Of a stretch of 64,000 nt of DNA, positions 50,033 to 59,886 are shown in pieces. The position numbers and the translations under genes were made by a program. The first letter of the stretch is position 1. Every line of letters begins with the position of its first letter. Origin of the DNA: JBBUX01 sp037445775 (GTDB lineage Bacteria > Actinomycetota > Coriobacteriia > Anaerosomatales > PHET01); contig JBBIJX010000003.1 in the NCBI GenBank assembly GCA_037445775.1, positions 11,284-75,283 of the forward strand, read 5' to 3'. The notes under the pieces are model-generated. The model was not told where the DNA came from, searched no databases, and was given only the letters and a program-made list of their open reading frames with translations.

Positions 50033-51102
50033 GCTCCTCGCATGGCTTCAGAGAGCTCCCGGGCGACCGCACGAACGGCCCCCATCGCTCGTTGGTAGTC
50101 CATTCGTGTGGGCCCTACGACGCCCACGAGTCCCTGTGACGAGTCGCCCGCCGAGTACGCCGAGGCGACGATCGACACGTTGCCGAGTTCGCTGCGCTGG
50201 TTCTCATGTCCTATGCGCACCGTGACATCGCGCGACGATAGCGCAACTGAGAGCGCCTCGAGCACCGCGATACCATCCTCGAGGAACTCGATCAGAGGGC
50301 GCACGCGGTCCGCATCGTGGAACTCGGGATGCGCGAGCAATGCGGGCACGCCTCCGTGATGGAGCCGGTCTCGGTCGGCCTCTGAGAGCGCGTCGAGAAT
50401 CTCGTCGAGCACGCGCGCCATGAGCGCGGTGTCGATGGCGGCTCCCCTGCCGCTCGCCCTCGCCGCGCCGACGAGCGCCGATCCACTCCCGCGCGTGTCG
50501 AGGGCTGCGCGCAAGGGGCGGATCTCGTCCGCACGCTTGCCCACGACCGCGGCGTTGAGCGCGCGCTCCATACGTGCGAGCGCCTCGGGCGCAGCCTCTT
50601 CGTCGAGCTCGATGGCCCGGTTCACGACCTGCCCCGACTCGGTGATCAGTACGAACAACGCGCGGCGCGGTGCGAGCGACAGCAGGTCGATACGCTTGAC
50701 GCGCGAGATGCGCACCGATGGAGCGATCGTGAGCGCAAGGCAGTCAGTCAGGCGCGTCAACGCGACCGATGTCTCGCGCATGAGCTCGTCGACCTCAGCG
50801 GCATGGGCGAGTCGCGCGGTTGGATCAACGCATTCGCCGGCGTCATCGGCGCTCTGTGCACGCGCGAGCAGGTCGTCGACGAAGCTGCGGTACCCGCTGT
50901 CGGTGGGAACCCGGCCCGCGGAGACGTGCGGCTGGATGACGTAGCCGGTCTCCTCGAGGATGGAGAGCTCTGTCCGCACCGTGGCGGGGCTGCACCCGAG
51001 TTCATAGCGCTCGACGAGCGTACGGCTCCCCACCGGGGTCGCGGACGCGACGTACTCCTCGATGAGCGCTTGCAGGACGCGCCGACGGCGTTCGTTGAGC
51101 AT
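50029..51102 (-). CDS. hrcA: Heat-inducible transcription repressor HrcA
   Basis: HrcA represses chaperone operons by binding CIRCE. The 357-residue protein has an N-terminal winged helix (about 1-75, RRRVLQALIEEYVASATPVGSRTL, then GYVIQPHVSAGRVPTDSGYR) and the dimerisation and GroEL-sensing part. The start has GAGGAGGT 10 nt upstream. A CIRCE element 41 bp upstream implies self-regulation together with dnaJ. Confidence 0.95.
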   Translation of the reverse strand: MLNERRRRVLQALIEEYVASATPVGSRTLVERYELGCSPATVRTELSILEETGYVIQPHVSAGRVPTDSGYRSFVDDLLARAQSADDAGECVDPTARLAHAAEVDELMRETSVALTRLTDCLALTIAPSVRISRVKRIDLLSLAPRRALFVLITESGQVVNRAIELDEEAAPEALARMERALNAAVVGKRADEIRPLRAALDTRGSGSALVGAARASGRGAAIDTALMARVLDEILDALSEADRDRLHHGGVPALLAHPEFHDADRVRPLIEFLEDGIAVLEALSVALSSRDVTVRIGHENQRSELGNVSIVASAYSAGDSSQGLVGVVGPTRMDYQRAMGAVRAVARELSEAMRGA

Positions 51103-51142
51103 CTGTGGCGCGACCTCCTCGCTCCTGCCTCGGACACGGAAT

Positions 51143-51169
51143 CTGGCACTCGATTATAGCGAGTGCCAA
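51143..51169 (-). promoter_or_regulatory. CIRCE operator overlapping the hrcA -10 box
   Basis: The minus strand reads TTGGCACTC-N9-GAGTGCCAG, against the consensus TTAGCACTC-N9-GAGTGCTAA. The nine-base spacer GCTATAATC contains a perfect TATAAT -10 box (51153-51158). Bound HrcA would occlude the promoter directly. No strong -35 box is evident. Confidence 0.92.
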
Positions 51170-51238
51170 GCACCGCACGGAAGAGCGCTCGACGTCCGTT
51201 CTGCGGTCTGCGGTCGTTCTGCGGTCCGGCTGGTGCGC

Positions 51239-52426
51239 TTACTCGCCCGTCCAGATCCGCGTGAAGATCTCGTTGCCCAGTAGCCATCCCCGCTCGGTGG
51301 AACGCCAGCGCTGCTGTTCGCCATCGCTCAAGCGCTCGACCAAACCCTCGCGCTCAAGGCTCGCAAGTGCACCGCGCGCTCCCGCTGCTTGTGCAAGCTC
51401 GTCGGTGATACCGCGGCTGAGGCGCAGCCCCAGCATCGCGTCCTCGCGTGCGACGGCGTCCGCCGGAAGCGTCTCCAACTCCACCGGGCGTTGCACGCCA
51501 CTGAGATGGAACGAGGCGACATCCGTATGCATGGTGAAGCGCACCCGCGCCGCATCTGCGGGGAGATGCCACGCGGGCGGGGCATCGGCGGCGGGCAGCA
51601 TGCTCGCCGCGGTCGGTCCTATGCCGAGGTAGGCGCCCCCGCTCCAGTAACGCACATTGTGGCGGCACTCCTCCCCCGGCCTCGCATAGCTCGCGACCTC
51701 GTAGCGCTCGTAGCCGGCGGCGCGCAGCGCCGCCGCGGCGTACGTCATCTGGTCAGCCGCGACATCGGGATCGGGATCAGGCTGTTCGTCCGCCTCCATG
51801 AGTGCGAAGAGAGGCGTGTCCGGCTCGACGCTCAGGGGATACACGCTCACGTGGCCCGCGCCGACCTCGATCGCGTCGTGCACCGTCCACTCCCACGACC
51901 CGGGTGTCTGCACAGGTATGCCGCACATCAGGTCGAGTGAGAGCCGCAGCCCCGCGTCGCGTACGAGCGCGGCGGTACGCAGCGCGTCACTGGCGGTGTG
52001 GCGTCTGCCGAGCCACGCCAGAACGTCGTCATCAAGGCTCTGGACCCCGAGCGAGATGCGGTTCACGCCCGCCCCAACGAGCGCATCCACGAGCGTCTCG
52101 TCAAGCGCGTCCGGATTCGCCTCGATCGCGACCCTGACGTCCTCGCCGCCACCACATCGTGCGATGACATCCCGGACGAGGTCTGGGAGCGCGCTGCCAA
52201 GCAGCGTCGGGGTGCCGCCACCCACATACACCGTGGGCACATGCCTAAGCAGCCCGCACTCGCGCCAGCCGTCGAGCTCGCGCATCACGGCCTCATGGTA
52301 GGCGGCGAAGAGGTACTGCGCCTCGGCGCTCTGCGGGTCGCACGCGACGGACGCGAAGTCACAGTACGCGCACTTCGACGCGCAGAAGGGCACGTGGATG
52401 TAGAGCGACACGCCCTGGGCACTCAC
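51239..52426 (-). CDS. hemW: Radical SAM heme chaperone HemW
   Basis: This is a HemN-like radical SAM protein of 395 residues that binds heme and delivers it to haemoproteins. It is not a coproporphyrinogen oxidase in most bacteria. The motif C15-x3-C19-x2-C22 with F24 (CASKCAYCDF), GGGTPTLL and EANPD are visible, and a HemN_C region covers the last 100 residues. It overlaps dus by 4 bp and follows lepA as in Bacillus. Confidence 0.92.
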   Translation of the reverse strand: MSAQGVSLYIHVPFCASKCAYCDFASVACDPQSAEAQYLFAAYHEAVMRELDGWRECGLLRHVPTVYVGGGTPTLLGSALPDLVRDVIARCGGGEDVRVAIEANPDALDETLVDALVGAGVNRISLGVQSLDDDVLAWLGRRHTASDALRTAALVRDAGLRLSLDLMCGIPVQTPGSWEWTVHDAIEVGAGHVSVYPLSVEPDTPLFALMEADEQPDPDPDVAADQMTYAAAALRAAGYERYEVASYARPGEECRHNVRYWSGGAYLGIGPTAASMLPAADAPPAWHLPADAARVRFTMHTDVASFHLSGVQRPVELETLPADAVAREDAMLGLRLSRGITDELAQAAGARGALASLEREGLVERLSDGEQQRWRSTERGWLLGNEIFTRIWTGE

Positions 52427-53415
52427 GACAGACCCTCGAGGTAGGCGCGGTACTCGACGAGGATCGCGTCGAGCTCCTCAGGCGTCGTCGTCGAGTTCAC
52501 GCGTTCGCGGCAGTGGCTCGCGCCGGGCATGCCGTGCACGTACCACGCGACGTGCTTTCGCATGCGGGCGACCGCGTGCGAGCCCATGAAGTCGACCAGC
52601 GCGGCCGCATGTTCGCGGGCCATGTCGATGCGCTCGAACCAGGTGGGCGGCGCGAGCGTCCTGCCAATGTCGATGAGCGCGCGGGCCTGGGCGAATATCC
52701 ACGGGTTGCCCTGCGCGCCACGGGCGATCATCACGGCGTCGCAGCCGGTCTCTTCAAGCATCCGCCTCGCGTCAGCTGCGCTCATGACGTCGCCCGACCC
52801 CATCACCGGCACACTGACCGCGGCCTTCACGCGCGAAATCGCGCCCCAATCGGCCGCACCTTGGTAATACTGCGCGCGTGTTCGACCGTGGATGGCGAGC
52901 GCCGACGCTCCTGCGTCTTCCATACGGCGCGCGAACTCCACGGCGGTGTCCTCTCCTTCGGCGAAACCCTTGCGGAACTTCACCGTGACCGGCACCGGCG
53001 CGACTGCGCGCACGCACGCCTCGACGATGAGCGCGGCGCGCGCCGGATCGCGCATGAGGCCGGCGCCCTCGCCCTTGTTCGCGACCTTGGGCACAGGACA
53101 GCCCATGTTGATGTCGACGAGGGCGACGTTGTCCCCGTATCGCTCAACGATCACGCGCGCCTGTTCGGCAAGGAGGAAACCATCCCCGCCGAAGAGCTGC
53201 ACGCCGTAGGGGACCTCGCTCTCGTCGAAAGAGAGCAGCTTGGCGGCCGTGCGCGACTCAGGGTGGTGGTGCAACCCGGCGGCACTCACCATCTCCGTGT
53301 ATGTGAGACCGGCGCCGAGGCGTTTGCAGATCGCGCGAAAGGGCGCCTCAGTCACCCCGGCCATGGGCGCGAGGACGACGTTGTTCGCGGAGAGTATGTC
53401 TGCGACAGGGTTCAC
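52423..53415 (-). CDS. tRNA-dihydrouridine synthase (DusB-like)
   Basis: This FMN-dependent enzyme reduces uridine to dihydrouridine in tRNA D-loops. The 330-residue TIM barrel shows LAPMAGVTEAPFR, the DINMGCPVPKV motif with catalytic Cys, KFRKGF and IHGRTRAQYYQGAADW, followed by MIARGAQGNPWIF. The bacterial DusB branch fits best. It lies 24 bp after lepA and overlaps hemW. Confidence 0.92.
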   Translation of the reverse strand: MNPVADILSANNVVLAPMAGVTEAPFRAICKRLGAGLTYTEMVSAAGLHHHPESRTAAKLLSFDESEVPYGVQLFGGDGFLLAEQARVIVERYGDNVALVDINMGCPVPKVANKGEGAGLMRDPARAALIVEACVRAVAPVPVTVKFRKGFAEGEDTAVEFARRMEDAGASALAIHGRTRAQYYQGAADWGAISRVKAAVSVPVMGSGDVMSAADARRMLEETGCDAVMIARGAQGNPWIFAQARALIDIGRTLAPPTWFERIDMAREHAAALVDFMGSHAVARMRKHVAWYVHGMPGASHCRERVNSTTTPEELDAILVEYRAYLEGLS

Positions 53416-53439
53416 AAGTCCGAATCGCGCAGTCGCGGG

Positions 53440-55245
<1,806 letters not shown>

Positions 55246-55253
55246 AGCGGTAC

Positions 55254-55259
55254 AGTCTA
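55254..55259 (-). promoter_or_regulatory. lepA extended -10 box, probable leaderless mRNA
   Basis: TTGCTAGACTGT on the minus strand gives TGn-TAGACT, 8 nt before the ATG. Spacing to the start codon is identical to that of the ABC-F gene at 19233. No convincing -35 box was found. Confidence 0.5.
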
Positions 55260-55304
55260 GCAAGGTGCGTGCGAGCGAGCGAGTAGCGACGCTCGGAACC
55301 GTGT

Positions 55305-55312
55305 GCTAGACT
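55305..55312 (+). promoter_or_regulatory. rpsT extended -10 box
   Basis: TGTGCTAGACTGT on the plus strand contains TGn-TAGACT (TAGACT at 55307-55312). The predicted leader to the rpsT GTG is about 55 nt. The same GCTAGACTGT decamer occurs in the divergent lepA promoter about 50 bp away. Confidence 0.5.
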
Positions 55313-55375
55313 GTCGCGGTTCGTCGACACCCCACTGTCACGGGCACCAACCGAACCGTCTTGGAGGACACGTAC

Positions 55376-55642
55376 GTGGCGAATATCAAGAGCCAGAAGA
55401 AGCGCATCCTTACGAACGAGAAGGCGCGCATGCGCAACAAGGCCGTCAAGTCCGGCGTGAAGACCGCGATCAAGAAGGTCCACACCGCCGTCGATGCCGG
55501 TGACGCCGCAGCCGCCCTCGCGGCTGCCCTTGAGGCGTCAACGCTGCTGGACAAGGCGGCGAGCAAGGGCGTCATCCACAAGCGCCAAGCCGCGAACCGC
55601 AAGTCCGGCATCATGAAGGCCGCGAACAGCGTCGCGAAGTAG
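55376..55642 (+). CDS. rpsT: 30S ribosomal protein S20
   Basis: S20 binds 16S rRNA helices early in 30S assembly. It is 88 residues of three helices starting ANIKSQKKRILTNEKARMRNK. GTG 55376 has GGAGG 8 nt upstream. The in-frame TTG at 55361 would overlap that ribosome site and is rejected. It is divergent from lepA and convergent with holA, and the only plus-strand protein gene here. S20 is commonly autoregulated at translation, but no specific site is visible. Confidence 0.96.
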   Translation: MANIKSQKKRILTNEKARMRNKAVKSGVKTAIKKVHTAVDAGDAAAALAAALEASTLLDKAASKGVIHKRQAANRKSGIMKAANSVAK

Positions 55643-55702
55643 CCCGCTTGGCCAGGCAGGGTCTCGTCGCACCGCTGGCGGCGCAGACGCCGGCAGAGCA
55701 GC

Positions 55703-56680
55703 TCAGGCCGCGCCGCACGCCTCGATGATCCAGCGTTCGAGAACGAGCCGGGGGTCCCGGCCCGTTTTCATGTGGGCCTCGGCCTCGGCCGCCTGCTGCA
55801 GCAGTCTTACGAGCTCTCCCCGCTCGAAGCCGCGCGCCTGCCGCGGCAGCCGCTTGACCTGCCAGTCCGGACGGCCGAGCTCGCGAGCGACGTCGAGCGC
55901 TTCGCCGTGACCGCGCTCGTCAAGCGAGCGCGCTGTGATGAGATCGCGTAGCATGCGCACCGCCATCGCGTGCAGCGCATACTCCGACGTACCATCGTCG
56001 ATGAGCTGGCCGGCGACCAATAGCGCCCGACGGCAGTCGCGATCGCCGAGCGCTTCGGTGAAGTCGAACAGAGTGCGCTTCGCGGTCGTTGACGCGATCT
56101 CGTCGACGTGCGCGAAGGTTATCTCCCGCACATCGGTCCCCACGTAGACGATGGCCTTGTCGATCTCGATGGAGAGCTGTTGCAGGTCGAGACCGACGGT
56201 ACCAACGAACCGCTCCGCCGCTTCGAGCGAGATCTCCCTGCCGCGATCGGCGAACATCCGCCGCACGTACGCCGGCAACTCATGGCGCTTCGGCGCGGTT
56301 CTGGCCACCACACCCCCGAGCTTGTCTACCGCCTTGTAGAGTCTCGTGTTCTTCGCGAGCTTCGCCCCCACGAGCGCAAGCACCGTCGTCGGAGCCGGGT
56401 CTGTGGCGTAGGTCACGAGCGCGTCTGTCGATGCCGCGTTCACTTTGTCGATGTTGGTGACGACGACAAGGCGCTTCTCGCTGAGGAACGGCAGTGTGTT
56501 TGCGGCAGCGATGACCTCATCGGGGTCCATCGACTCAGCGTCGAACGTCTGTGAGTTCATGTCGAGGTCGGCGAGGTCGGCGACGCGCTTCTTCAGGCGC
56601 GCGACGGCCTGGTCGCGCAGCAACCGCTGCTCGCTCAGAATCAGGTAGACGGGCTTGAGGTCGTCAGGCGGGGTGCTCAT
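55703..56680 (-). CDS. holA: DNA polymerase III subunit delta
   Basis: Delta is the clamp-loader subunit that opens the beta clamp. The 325-residue AAA+-like protein lacks Walker motifs, as expected. LKPVYLILSEQRLLRDQAVARLK at the start and KRLVVVTNIDKV, with GLDLQQLSIEIDKAIVY and LFDFTEALGDRD later, are typical. ATG 56680 is chosen over a 22-residue Arg-rich extension. It follows comEC by 75 bp, as yqeN follows comEC in Bacillus. Confidence 0.92.
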   Translation of the reverse strand: MSTPPDDLKPVYLILSEQRLLRDQAVARLKKRVADLADLDMNSQTFDAESMDPDEVIAAANTLPFLSEKRLVVVTNIDKVNAASTDALVTYATDPAPTTVLALVGAKLAKNTRLYKAVDKLGGVVARTAPKRHELPAYVRRMFADRGREISLEAAERFVGTVGLDLQQLSIEIDKAIVYVGTDVREITFAHVDEIASTTAKRTLFDFTEALGDRDCRRALLVAGQLIDDGTSEYALHAMAVRMLRDLITARSLDERGHGEALDVARELGRPDWQVKRLPRQARGFERGELVRLLQQAAEAEAHMKTGRDPRLVLERWIIEACGAA

Positions 56681-56755
56681 CGCGCTCGTCTCGATGCGGG
56701 AACGTGGATGGGGGCAGTGTCGCACAGGCCGTCGGCGCTCCGCCATCGCATCCCG

Positions 56756-59065
56756 CTACCTCATCATCACCTCCACGTCCCCGTTGAGGTCAGTGCGCGA
56801 CACACCAACACCGGCGGTCCGGAGCATCTCGAGCGCCTCGGACGTGGGGTGCCCGAACCGGTTTTCCGCCCCCACGCTGATGACCGCCGTCTTGGGCCGC
56901 AACGCTGCGAGCACTCCTGAGGTGAGCGACGCCCGCGACCCGTGGTGGCCCACCTTGAGCACGTCAACGGGACCTAGCACCCCGCCGCGCACGAGAGGTT
57001 CCAGCACGTCTGCCTCCGCATCGCCCGTGAGCAGCATGGTTCGCTCGAGTCCCTCCACGTGCAGCACGAGGCTCGAGTCGTTCTCGCTGGCGTCCTCAGC
57101 GGGCTCCTGAGGCCACACCACCGTCACCACCAGCGCGCCGAGAGTGAGCCGCGTCCCCGGATCGAGTTCATGCACAGGCGCCTTCAGGCGCGCGCCGATG
57201 CGCGCGTAGGCCTCTTCGTCGTCGGTATCGGAGACGAGCACCCCGCCCACGCGGTGCGCCCCCGCCAACGCAGGTACGCCACCGGTGTGGTCGTCGTGCG
57301 CGTGCGTCAGAGCAACCCACTCAAGGTCTCGGACGTCATGGCGCGCAAGCGCCGCGCGAAGCGCGCCGGCGTCGGGGCCGGTGTCGACGAGCGCAGTGCG
57401 CGGCCCGTCCCGGATGAGGATCGCGTCACCCTGGCCTACGTCGAGCACAACGACTCGCGCGCCGGCAGGTGCGGGCGGACCTGCCACGGCGACCACGAGG
57501 CAAAACGCCGCCACCGACGCCGCTAGCCGCGCAGCACGGTGCTCCGGTGCCGGCCAGAGCACCCAGACCGCGGTCGCGGCCACCACCACAGCCACTGCGG
57601 CTATCGTCCACCACTCGCCCACCGGCACCGCAGCATGTGCGACCCCTGCCAGACCACCTGCGATGCTGACCGCGAGTGAAGCCAGAGCGCCCGCGGTATG
57701 CAGCGCCGCACCGCCCAGCATCGAACTCGCTGCGCCTACGGCCAGCCCCAGCAGTCCTACCACGAGCATGGCCGCCACCAGCGGCCCCACCAGCAGATTC
57801 GCCACCGGAGCGATCAGCGACACGACACCGAAGACCGGCGCCGTGAGCGGAAACGTCACCGCCTGCGCGACCAGCGTGAGTGCGAGCGGCTGCGCCAGCG
57901 CCGACACCCGCCCGGGCAGCGCCGCTTCGAGCCATGCGCCGCACAGACGCGCGAAGACGAGGAGGCCTGCCACTGATGCGACCGAGAGCCGAAAGCCCAG
58001 GTCGAACGCGACGGGCGGCCAGACCACGAACGCTAGGCACACCGCGCACGACAGCGCCGCGATGCCATCCGCGCGCCTGCCGCCGAAGACCGCACCGACC
58101 GCGACCACCGTCATCACGAGCGCACGTACCGCCGAAGGCTGGAGCCCGGTGGCCACGACGTAGCCCGCCATCACCGTGACGACCGCCACCATCACGGCGG
58201 TGCGGCGCACGCGCAGGCGGTCGAGCAGCCACGCGGCGAGCGCACCCACCACCACGAGGTGGCTGCCGCTCACGGCGACCAGATGCGTCAGTCCGGCGGT
58301 CGCGAAGTCGGCCTCCGCGGGCGTGTCGGCGAGCAACCGCCGGTCGCCCAGGAGCACGCCGGAGAGCAGCGCGCCTGCGTCTCCGGGCACGCGCCGGACC
58401 CGCTCGACGCAGCGCAGGCGAAGGTGCCCGATCGCACCCGCGACACCCGGTGCCCACCGCGCCTGCCCGCGCGAGTTGACTGAAAGCGTGCCGCTCACGC
58501 CGTCTTGGTGCATTCGTCGGCCGCGCTCGTCGGCCTGTGCGGGCCGCAGTCTCCCCGTTACGCGCGTCAGCTGTCCGAGCTCCGGGGCTTGTTCGTCGCG
58601 TCCGAAGAAGGCCTTCACGCGCCGACGCACACCCGTGGCGTCCGCGACGACGCCTTCAACGGACGGTCCAAACGCTCCGGATCGGGCATCGTGCGCGGTA
58701 ATCAGCGTGTAGGGTCCAGGCGCACGAGCGTAGCTCGCTATGTCATGGCGCCAGGCATTCCAGTACGCGCCGCCCGCGACACAACCCGCCGCCAGCCCTG
58801 CGCACACGAGCACGGCTGCTGCAACTCGCACGCGCCAGGCAACCGCCGCACCAGCCGCGCACGCGAACGCGACAGCCGCGATCGCCGCTTCCGGAACACG
58901 TCCTTCGAACACGCGCCATGCCAACGACTCGGCAAAGAGCACCCCGCCCCAGACACCCCCGCTCACCCACGCAAGTGGCGGGACCGAGGGACGCGGCGGA
59001 GTCCGTACGGCCGACTGCTCGACAACCTCGCAGACCTCCACCGGCCGAGACGGCTCATCGTACAC
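56756..59065 (-). CDS. comEC: Competence protein ComEC/Rec2, DNA-uptake channel
   Basis: ComEC forms the inner-membrane channel for single-stranded DNA uptake in transformation. The 769-residue protein has an N-terminal DUF4131 region with two or three helices. The Competence domain (about 225-490) includes the signature HLVAVSGSHLVVVGAL. The C-terminal metallo-beta-lactamase-like domain (about 540-769) has THAHDDHTGG and GHHGS. All parts are intact. Its start overlaps the end of comEA by 11 bp. Confidence 0.93.
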   Translation of the reverse strand: MYDEPSRPVEVCEVVEQSAVRTPPRPSVPPLAWVSGGVWGGVLFAESLAWRVFEGRVPEAAIAAVAFACAAGAAVAWRVRVAAAVLVCAGLAAGCVAGGAYWNAWRHDIASYARAPGPYTLITAHDARSGAFGPSVEGVVADATGVRRRVKAFFGRDEQAPELGQLTRVTGRLRPAQADERGRRMHQDGVSGTLSVNSRGQARWAPGVAGAIGHLRLRCVERVRRVPGDAGALLSGVLLGDRRLLADTPAEADFATAGLTHLVAVSGSHLVVVGALAAWLLDRLRVRRTAVMVAVVTVMAGYVVATGLQPSAVRALVMTVVAVGAVFGGRRADGIAALSCAVCLAFVVWPPVAFDLGFRLSVASVAGLLVFARLCGAWLEAALPGRVSALAQPLALTLVAQAVTFPLTAPVFGVVSLIAPVANLLVGPLVAAMLVVGLLGLAVGAASSMLGGAALHTAGALASLAVSIAGGLAGVAHAAVPVGEWWTIAAVAVVVAATAVWVLWPAPEHRAARLAASVAAFCLVVAVAGPPAPAGARVVVLDVGQGDAILIRDGPRTALVDTGPDAGALRAALARHDVRDLEWVALTHAHDDHTGGVPALAGAHRVGGVLVSDTDDEEAYARIGARLKAPVHELDPGTRLTLGALVVTVVWPQEPAEDASENDSSLVLHVEGLERTMLLTGDAEADVLEPLVRGGVLGPVDVLKVGHHGSRASLTSGVLAALRPKTAVISVGAENRFGHPTSEALEMLRTAGVGVSRTDLNGDVEVMMR

Positions 59066-59762
59066 AGACTAGCTCTCGGAGCAGTTCGAGCTTCTTCGGC
59101 CCGATGCCTGAGACGCGAGTCAGGTCGTCCACGCTGGCGAACGGCCCGTTCGCCTCGCGCTCCGCGAGGATCTTCCCTGCGGTCGACGGCCCCACTCCCG
59201 GCAGCGTGTCGAGCGCAGCCGCGTCGGCGGTGTTCACGTTGACCTTCGCACCCGCGGCGGCCGCACCCGCGGCGGCCGCGGGTGCGCTGCCCGCCGGCGC
59301 GGCACTCACAGGTACCGGCGGATCGTCTTCATCGGGTACGAGAATCTGCTCGCCGTCGGCCACAGGTCGCGCCAGGTTCACGCTTGACGCGACTGCCTCT
59401 GGCAGCATGCCGCCGGCCGCCTCGACCGCGTCCGCCACCCTTCCGCCCGCTCGGACCTCGTAGACGCCGGGGTGCCGCACCGCACCACAGACGTGCACCC
59501 ACACAGGCGGAGCGGACGCCTCAGGCGAGGCTGGCATCGCAACCGCCGCGCCCGGCGCCGCGATCTGCTCGGCTTCGGCGTAGTTGAGCCCGGGGGCGAG
59601 ATCGTCAAGCGGTGACGGCTCCCGTGGCCACCAGCGCCACAACGCCCACACGCACGCGAGCACGCACAGCACGCAGGCGGCCGCGAGAACCGGTGAGGAC
59701 ACGTCCGCCACGCCTGCCCGCCGCGCGACGTCACGCAACCTCGGTTCGATGCTCTCCCACAC
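59055..59762 (-). CDS. comEA: Competence protein ComEA, DNA receptor
   Basis: This membrane-anchored protein binds incoming double-stranded DNA. It is 235 residues from GTG 59762, or 242 from GTG 59783. One helix (about 24-44) is followed by a SLBB domain (about 85-145, VWVHVCGAVRHPGVYEV). An Ala-rich linker leads to the helix-hairpin-helix DNA-binding domain (about 173-235, VNVNTADAAALDTLPGVGPSTAGKI). GTG 59762 is preferred because AAGGGGG lies 8 nt upstream, while 59783 has no ribosome site. That site is buried in a strong hairpin. It lies 124 bp after leuS. Confidence 0.9.
   Translation of the reverse strand: MWESIEPRLRDVARRAGVADVSSPVLAAACVLCVLACVWALWRWWPREPSPLDDLAPGLNYAEAEQIAAPGAAVAMPASPEASAPPVWVHVCGAVRHPGVYEVRAGGRVADAVEAAGGMLPEAVASSVNLARPVADGEQILVPDEDDPPVPVSAAPAGSAPAAAAGAAAAGAKVNVNTADAAALDTLPGVGPSTAGKILAEREANGPFASVDDLTRVSGIGPKKLELLRELVCVR
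59248..59277. repeat. Two tandem 15-bp units in the comEA linker
   Basis: GCACCCGCGGCGGCC is repeated exactly twice in frame and encodes part of the Ala/Gly linker between the SLBB and helix-hairpin-helix domains. It probably arose by slippage. Confidence 0.6.
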
Positions 59763-59764
59763 GG

Positions 59765-59803
59765 GCGACGCCCCCTTCCGCACGTGGACGGAGGGGGCGT
59801 CGC
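59765..59803 (-). promoter_or_regulatory. Hairpin enclosing the comEA ribosome-binding site
   Basis: In the minus-strand RNA, GCGACGCCCCCT pairs with AGGGGGCGTCGC, and three more pairs close an 8-nt loop after a single bulge. The AAGGGGG ribosome site for GTG 59762 is in the 3' arm, and GTG 59783 falls at the loop. The hairpin could repress comEA translation, or end leuS transcription, though no T-run follows. Confidence 0.55.
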
Positions 59804-59886
59804 AGTGTGTACGTGAGACGGGCCGCCTTCACTCGACCCGCAAGGAGAGCCTACGCAGTGGACCTTACCGAAGTCTGTTCGGCGGC

